Source of the DNA: Urbifossiella limnaea | GTDB taxonomy: Bacteria > Planctomycetota > Planctomycetia > Gemmatales > Gemmataceae | NCBI RefSeq assembly: GCF_007747215.1 | Contig: NZ_CP036273.1 | Location: 2,030,322 to 2,094,321 of the forward strand | DNA: 64,000 nucleotides | Direction: 5' to 3' | Shown here: in pieces, positions 59,310 through 64,000 of the stretch | Layout of the letters: every line of letters starts with the position of its first letter | Position numbering within the stretch: position 1 is the stretch's first letter | Program-made: the position numbers and the translations under genes | Notes under the pieces: model-generated | Told to the model about the DNA's origin: nothing | Database searches by the model: none | Seen by the model: the letters and a program-made list of their open reading frames with translations, nothing else

Positions 59310-60719
59310 ATGTTGACGATTCACGACCGGGGCTTCGCACGCGACTGCCGGGGGGCGAGCCGGCGCGAGTTCCTGCGCGTCGGCGGCCTCGGGCTGGGCC
59401 TGTCCGGCCTCACGCTCCCGGGCCTGCTGGCCGCCCGGGCCCGGGCCGGGGAGAGCGGCGGCGCGCCGAAGAAGGCGGTGGTGCTGCTGTTCCTGCAGGG
59501 CGGGCCGTCGCAACTCGAGACCTGGGACCCCAAGCCCGAGGCCCCGAAGGAGTACCGCACCCACACCGACTGCATCGTGACGGCCCACCCGGGGGTCCGG
59601 TTCTGCCGCTACTTCCCCAGGCTGGCCGCGATGGCGAGGGACTTCACCGTTGTGCGCAACTTCGCCTCCGGCAACGGCGGGCACACCTACGAGGCCGTCA
59701 CCACCGGCGGCAACGCGACCAAGGGGTCGCTCAGCGCGGCCTCCGCCTACCTGGGCGGCGCCGTCGCTCCCTCCGGCCTGCCGGGCAACATGCTCGTCCT
59801 CCCCGAGGCGGTGCAGGAGGGGTTGAAGTTGGGGAGCAACTTCGAGACCGGCGCCCTCCCCACACTCACCCAGACCGGGTCGCTCGGGTCGCAGTACGAG
59901 GCGTTCAGCCCCGCCGGCGGGTCGAAGCTCAAGCAGGCGATGACCCTCACCCTGCCGCGCGAGCGGTTCGACGACCGCCGGCAACTCCTCGCCGGGTTCG
60001 ACACCCTCCGCCGCGACATCGACCGCGGCGGCGCCCTGGGACGCGCCGACGAGTACCAGCAGCGGGCGTTCGACATCATCTCGCGCGGCATCACCGAGGT
60101 GTTCGACCTGGGCAAGGAAGACCCCCGGACGCTGGCGATGTACGACACCGCCGGCCTCTTCCGGCTTGAGGACGCCACCCGCTGGTACGACATGAAGCGG
60201 GCGTCGAATCTGCTGGGCAAGCAGATGCTCCTGGCCCGCCGGCTGTGCGAGGCCGGGTGCGGGTTCGTCACCGTGTCGGACTGCGGCTGGGACATGCACG
60301 CGAACAACAACAGCCCCAAGAACATGGAGGGGCTCAAGTGGCTGGCCCCGCAGGTGGACCACGCCGTCGCCGCGTTCCTCGAGGACGTCAAGCAGCGCGG
60401 CTTGTCCGAGAAGATCCTGCTGGTCGTCACCGGCGAGATGGGGCGGTCGCCGCGGCTCAACGGCAACGGCGGCCGCGACCACCACGGCGAGCTGACCCCG
60501 CTGCTGATCGCCGGCGGCGGGCTGAAGATGGGGCAGGTCGTCGGCCGGTCCGACGCCCTCGGCGGGCGGCCGGCCTCCCACGGCTACAGGCCGGCGCACC
60601 TGTTCGCCACCGTCATGAACTTCCTCCTCGACGTGCCGCAACTCCGACTCCGTACCGACCTCAACCGCGACCTGATGACCGCAATCGACAGAGCGAACGT
60701 GATCCGCGAGTTGTTTTGA
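59310..60719 (+). CDS. DUF1501 secreted protein (Tat signal)
   Basis: This 469-aa protein starts at ATG 59310. Tat signal SRREFLRVGGLGLGLSGLTL; family motifs VVLLFLQGGPSQLETWDPKPE, MLLARRLCEAGCGFVTVSDCGWDMH, ILLVVTGEMGRSPRLNGNGG, DHHGELTPLLIAGGGLKMGQVVG and ANVIRELF. It lies about 200 bp after the DUF1549/1553 gene. That order (DUF1549/1553 then DUF1501) is the standard planctomycete pair. Confidence 0.93.
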   Translation: MLTIHDRGFARDCRGASRREFLRVGGLGLGLSGLTLPGLLAARARAGESGGAPKKAVVLLFLQGGPSQLETWDPKPEAPKEYRTHTDCIVTAHPGVRFCRYFPRLAAMARDFTVVRNFASGNGGHTYEAVTTGGNATKGSLSAASAYLGGAVAPSGLPGNMLVLPEAVQEGLKLGSNFETGALPTLTQTGSLGSQYEAFSPAGGSKLKQAMTLTLPRERFDDRRQLLAGFDTLRRDIDRGGALGRADEYQQRAFDIISRGITEVFDLGKEDPRTLAMYDTAGLFRLEDATRWYDMKRASNLLGKQMLLARRLCEAGCGFVTVSDCGWDMHANNNSPKNMEGLKWLAPQVDHAVAAFLEDVKQRGLSEKILLVVTGEMGRSPRLNGNGGRDHHGELTPLLIAGGGLKMGQVVGRSDALGGRPASHGYRPAHLFATVMNFLLDVPQLRLRTDLNRDLMTAIDRANVIRELF

Positions 60720-60849
60720 GCCGGGCGTGACGGTCGCGTCGCTCCCGGATCCGCCGGCCGACGACAACACCCGTCCGCCCTCGCCCGGTCGTTTCGGGTA
60801 AGATCGACCGGCCGCGAGGGGAGCCGCCATCAGGAGATAGGGAAGGACG

Positions 60850-61971
60850 ATGAACAAGTACCTCACGTGCCTGGCCGTCGCACTGGCTGCTGGGTTCCCC
60901 GGAGAGGCGACGCCCCAGACGCCCGACCCCGCGGCGGAGGCGGCGGCGAGAAAGCTCTTCGACACCCGGGTGATCGGAGCCGAGTTGAAGTTGCAGGGCG
61001 AGTACGTCGGCAACGACCGCGAGGCGCGTGTCGGTGTCCAGGTGGTCGCACGGGGCGACAAATCCTTCCACGCGCTGGTCCTGGAAGGGGGCCTGCCCGG
61101 CGACGGCTGGGACGGCGGCCGCTACGGCCTGTTGGAAAGCGGCCCCCTGTCTAACGGGAAGGTGGAACTCCGCTCCCCGGGCGATGACGGGGCGGGCGCG
61201 GTGCTCGACGAGAGCGGGCTGGCCCTGAAGCGCGGCGGCCGGACGGTCCTGCTGAAGCGGGTGGACCGGAAGAGCCCGACCCTGGGGAAGCAACCTCCGG
61301 CCGGTGCCGTCGTTCTCTTCGGGGGAGCGAACCCGAACGTGGACGCGTTCGAGGAACGGAAGGACATCGAGGGGCTCAGCGCGCCGCTGATGTTCGAGGG
61401 GAACCTGCTGGCGGGGGCGGTCACGAAGCAGAAGTTCCGAGACTACACCTTACACGTCGAGTTCATGACCGGCTGGGAGCCGCAAAACATCCCGTGGCGG
61501 CGGGCGGATGCCGGGGTCTACATGCTCGCCCGGTATGAGGTGGCGATCGGGGATAGTTTCGGGTTCGATTTCGACCTGTCCGGGGCCACCAGCCCGACCC
61601 GGCCGCCGTTGATCGGCGGGACGGGCAAGGGATCGAAGTTCCCGCCCGCGAAGGGTGCCGCCGCGCCGCGGGTCTGCGGCAGCGTGTTCACCTACCCGAG
61701 CAAGGTGCCGAACGCGTGCCTCCCGCCACTGGTCTGGCAGACCCTCGACATCGACTTCACGGCGCCGCGGTTCGACGCCGGCGGGAAGAGGACAGCGAAG
61801 GCGGTGATCTCGGTGAAGTTGAACGGGCAGCAGACGGTGGACCGGTTGGAAGTGAACAGCCCGACGCCGCACGGGTTCAAGGGTCCGGAGGCCGCGGACG
61901 GGCCAATTTGGTTCGAAGCCTTCGGCCGCCGCGTGCTGTACCGGAACATCTGGGTGGTGGAACAGCCCTGA
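60850..61971 (+). CDS. DUF1080 (3-keto-disaccharide hydrolase-like) secreted protein
   Basis: This 373-aa protein starts at ATG 60850 with a signal peptide (YLTCLAVALAAGFPGEATPQ). The second half (about 150–370) has the DUF1080/PF06439 concanavalin-like fold: GAVTKQKFRDYTLHVEFMTGW, ADAGVYMLARYEVAIGDSFG, LPPLVWQTLDIDFTAPRFDAGGKR and PIWFEAFGRRVLYRNIWV. Members bind or hydrolyse glucoside-type sugars. It fits a polysaccharide-use role for the neighbourhood; substrate is unknown. Confidence 0.88.
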   Translation: MNKYLTCLAVALAAGFPGEATPQTPDPAAEAAARKLFDTRVIGAELKLQGEYVGNDREARVGVQVVARGDKSFHALVLEGGLPGDGWDGGRYGLLESGPLSNGKVELRSPGDDGAGAVLDESGLALKRGGRTVLLKRVDRKSPTLGKQPPAGAVVLFGGANPNVDAFEERKDIEGLSAPLMFEGNLLAGAVTKQKFRDYTLHVEFMTGWEPQNIPWRRADAGVYMLARYEVAIGDSFGFDFDLSGATSPTRPPLIGGTGKGSKFPPAKGAAAPRVCGSVFTYPSKVPNACLPPLVWQTLDIDFTAPRFDAGGKRTAKAVISVKLNGQQTVDRLEVNSPTPHGFKGPEAADGPIWFEAFGRRVLYRNIWVVEQP

Positions 61972-62137
61972 GCGCGGACCGGCCCACCCGGCCGTCGCGA
62001 CCCGACCGCGACCGCGACCCGGGTGCGGCGACCGACAGCGAGACGGTGATCGGCGAGTTGTTCGGATGTCTGATTGCGGCCCGCCGCGGGGTTCACTTGT
62101 TGGGTGCCACAACCGACCGTACGGGGATATCCGTCCC

Positions 62138-63544
62138 ATGCACGAAGCGTACCTGCTCGAGGCGGTCCGCGACCGAGTTCGCGGCTCGCGGCGGGACTGG
62201 CTGCGGCTGACCGCGGCCGGGTTCGGGTCGTACATCCTCGCCGGCGGGCGGCGGGGGAGCCCGGTCCGCGGCGGGCCGCCCGCCGGCCGCGGACCGCGCG
62301 CGAAGAGCAGCATCCTGCTGTTCATGACCGGCGGCCCCGCCCAGCACGAGACCTTCGACCCGAAGCCCGACGCGCCGTCGAACGTGCGCGGCGAGTTCGG
62401 GGCCATCGACACCTCGGTGCCGGGGGTCCGGGTCTCGGAACTGATGCCGCACATGGCCCGGCAGGCGCACCGGTACGCGATCCTGCGGGGGACGTACCAC
62501 CGGGAGAACGGCCACGGGCCGGCGACCCACTGGAGCCTGACGGGCCGGGTCGCGGTGCCGCGGCCCCGCACCGGCAGCGAGCCGTCGCCGGCGCGGATCG
62601 ACCCGCCCTGCGTCGGCGGGGTGGTGCGGCAACTGAAGGGGGACCGGAACGGGCTGCCGGGGGCCGTCCAACTCCCCGCCCGGATCGGCGACCAGAACAC
62701 CTTCCAGTGGGCCGGTCAGCACGCCGGGTACCTCGGCGAGCGGTACGACCCGCTGATGCTCATCGACGAGACGTGGGTCCCCGGCGAACTCCCCCCTACC
62801 TTCCGCCCCAACCCGGCGGTGGGCGAGGACCGGCTGCGGACGCGGTCGCACCTGCTGCAGGAGTTGGAGGGGGCCCAGAAGGCGGTCACCGGGCCGCCGG
62901 TCGACTCCCTCCATCTCCACCGCGAGCGGGCCCTCAGCGTGCTCGACTCGACCACCGCCTGGGAGGCGTTCCTCCTCAAGAACGAGCGGCCCGAGTCGAT
63001 CGCCCGCTACGGCGACACTCGGTTCGGGCGGAGTTGCCTGATCGCGCGGCGGCTGGTGGAGGCCGGCGTCGGGCACGTGACCGTGACGTGGTACCCCGAC
63101 CCGCCCACGAAGTTCAACTCGGAGGCCAACTTCGACACCCACAGCAAGCACTTCACCAAGATGAAGAACTTGCTCATGCCGCCGGTGGACCGCGCGTTCG
63201 CGGCGCTGCTCGACGACCTGGCCGAGCGCGGGCTGCTGGACGAGACGCTGGTCGCCTGGACCGGCGAGTTCGGCCGCACCCCGAAGATCAACGGCGGGGC
63301 CGGGCGGGATCACTGGGGGAACGTGTTCAGCACCGTCCTCGCCGGCGGCGGGGTCCGCGGCGGGCAGGTCCTGGGCTCGTCGGACGGGCTGGGGGCGGAG
63401 CCGAAGAACAACCCCGTCCACGTGTCCCGGTTCGTGGCCACAATGCTCCGCGCCCACGGCTGGGACGACGGGACGCCGGTCTACTCGGCCGACCGCCGCC
63501 CGCAGTTCTTCATGCCGGGCAAGCCGCTCGACGAGCTGTTCTAG
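62138..63544 (+). CDS. DUF1501 secreted protein (Tat-like signal)
   Basis: This 468-aa protein starts at ATG 62138; the frame extends upstream to 62066 without better support. Signal SRRDWLRLTAAGFGSYILAG; motifs ILLFMTGGPAQHETFDPKPD, LRGTYHRENGHGPATHWSL, LIARRLVEAGVGHVTVTWY, LDETLVAWTGEFGRTPKING, HWGNVFSTVLAGGGVRGGQVLG and MPGKPLDELF. It is the fourth DUF1501 gene in this window and differs from the others at the N-terminus. Confidence 0.92.
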   Translation: MHEAYLLEAVRDRVRGSRRDWLRLTAAGFGSYILAGGRRGSPVRGGPPAGRGPRAKSSILLFMTGGPAQHETFDPKPDAPSNVRGEFGAIDTSVPGVRVSELMPHMARQAHRYAILRGTYHRENGHGPATHWSLTGRVAVPRPRTGSEPSPARIDPPCVGGVVRQLKGDRNGLPGAVQLPARIGDQNTFQWAGQHAGYLGERYDPLMLIDETWVPGELPPTFRPNPAVGEDRLRTRSHLLQELEGAQKAVTGPPVDSLHLHRERALSVLDSTTAWEAFLLKNERPESIARYGDTRFGRSCLIARRLVEAGVGHVTVTWYPDPPTKFNSEANFDTHSKHFTKMKNLLMPPVDRAFAALLDDLAERGLLDETLVAWTGEFGRTPKINGGAGRDHWGNVFSTVLAGGGVRGGQVLGSSDGLGAEPKNNPVHVSRFVATMLRAHGWDDGTPVYSADRRPQFFMPGKPLDELF

Positions 63545-63642
63545 ACCGCCCGCCGGCGGGGGTCGGGGCCCTCCCCGCAGTGAGACGATACGCCACGACG
63601 CGGGTCGTTCCGCCACCGGACCACCCCAGCGGAGGAGACGAA

Positions 63643-64000
63643 ATGAGCACCCGCCCGCACCCGCTTCGCGTGGTCACGCCCGACCGACTGGACCGGCGGA
63701 CGGCGCTCGCGGGCGTGGCCCTCGGGGCCGGGGCGGTCGTGCTCCAGCCGTTCTTGCAGCGGCTCGCGGCCGAGGAGGCCGGACAGCCGCCGCCGAAGCG
63801 GTTCATCTTCGTCATGGAAAGCAACGGCCTTTACCCGTACCATGTGCAACCGAAAGGCGTCGAGAGGGGCAAGGGCGACCGGGTGATCGACCTGCCGCTG
63901 GCGGACCTGGAACTCCCCGAGGCCATCGCCCCGCTCGAACCGTTCAAGAGCCGGCTCGGGATCATTCAGAACCTGTCGCACAAGATCTCCGGCGGCGGCG
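63643..64000 (+). CDS. DUF1552 protein, N-terminal part (runs off window)
   Basis: ATG 63643 follows a strong site (GGAGGAGACGAA). About 119 codons are seen. The protein begins MSTRPHPLRVVTPDRLDRRT with a Tat-like RR, a hydrophobic stretch (ALAGVALGAGAVVLQPFLQ), then RFIFVMESNGLYPYHVQPKG and ALEPFKSRLGIIQNLSHKIS-like sequence. This is the DUF1552 opening. These proteins usually accompany the DUF1592/1588/1585 heme proteins. Confidence 0.88.
   Translation, partial: MSTRPHPLRVVTPDRLDRRTALAGVALGAGAVVLQPFLQRLAAEEAGQPPPKRFIFVMESNGLYPYHVQPKGVERGKGDRVIDLPLADLELPEAIAPLEPFKSRLGIIQNLSHKISGGG

Noticed and set aside
1-64000. CRISPR array
   Set aside because: No series of regularly spaced identical repeats was found; the only repeated intergenic units are the attC sites.

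Overview
The window looks like the chromosome of a planctomycete, most likely Gemmataceae-like. Codon third positions are almost all G or C. The N-terminal LEDRVTP-type motif, TIGR02996 'repeat-companion' protein, PSCyt1/DUF1549/DUF1553/DUF1501/DUF1552/DUF1592 proteins, sigma–FecR–LamG pair, WD40–caspase and kinase–FGE architectures all point the same way. No ribosomal or core metabolic operon is present; most of the window is accessory or lineage-specific DNA.

Layout. (1) 1–4.3 kb: surface, outer-membrane-like and secreted cytochrome genes on the minus strand. (2) 4.3–12.9 kb: a signalling/conflict-like cluster. A secreted WD40–PDZ–caspase gene lies divergent from a Ser/Thr kinase–FGE fusion, which is followed by a three-part VWA–uracil-DNA-glycosylase-like–ADP-ribosyltransferase protein. 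(3) 12.9–14.7 kb: a seven-heme cytochrome with TPR-like repeats. (4) 14.7–22.8 kb: many small proteins (basic, membrane, SlyD-like, HATPase, two glycine-rich RRM proteins, a fatty-acid desaturase), flanked by two tRNA-Cys-like 3' fragments, each followed by an intrinsic terminator. (5) 22.8–24.9 kb: remnants and small planctomycete-specific ORFs.

(6) 24.9–28.8 kb: a chromosomal integron. Its integrase carries an N-terminal SLOG/DUF2493 domain and is transcribed in the same direction as the cassettes. Four single-gene cassettes follow, separated by attC sites with GCCGAAC...GTTCGGC core boxes; the last attC is degenerate. (7) 29.0–30.8 kb: a large serine recombinase ending in a clear terminator. 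(8) 30.9–39.5 kb: a long co-directional run: DnaQ-like exonuclease, MoxR/RavA-like AAA+ ATPase, ViaA-like VWA protein, unknown coiled-coil protein, sliding-clamp-like protein fused to a downstream small ORF, and small membrane proteins. It ends at an intrinsic terminator. (9) 39.6–44.5 kb: a group II intron whose reverse-transcriptase ORF is split by a 2.5-kb serine-recombinase element.

(10) 45.1–45.5 kb: IS remnants. (11) 45.6–64 kb: an ECF sigma factor and FecR–LamG pair, followed by a long co-directional series of secreted planctomycete proteins: four DUF1501 copies (one broken), an LRR-like–cytochrome–DUF1592/1588/1585 giant, an FGE–PmoA protein, DUF1549/DUF1553, DUF1080 and the start of DUF1552. 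These are probably linked to extracellular polymer use or respiration; that role is inferred.

The strongest candidates for undescribed biology are the SLOG–IntI integron, the VWA–UDG–ART protein beside the kinase and caspase, and the MoxR–VWA–clamp operon.
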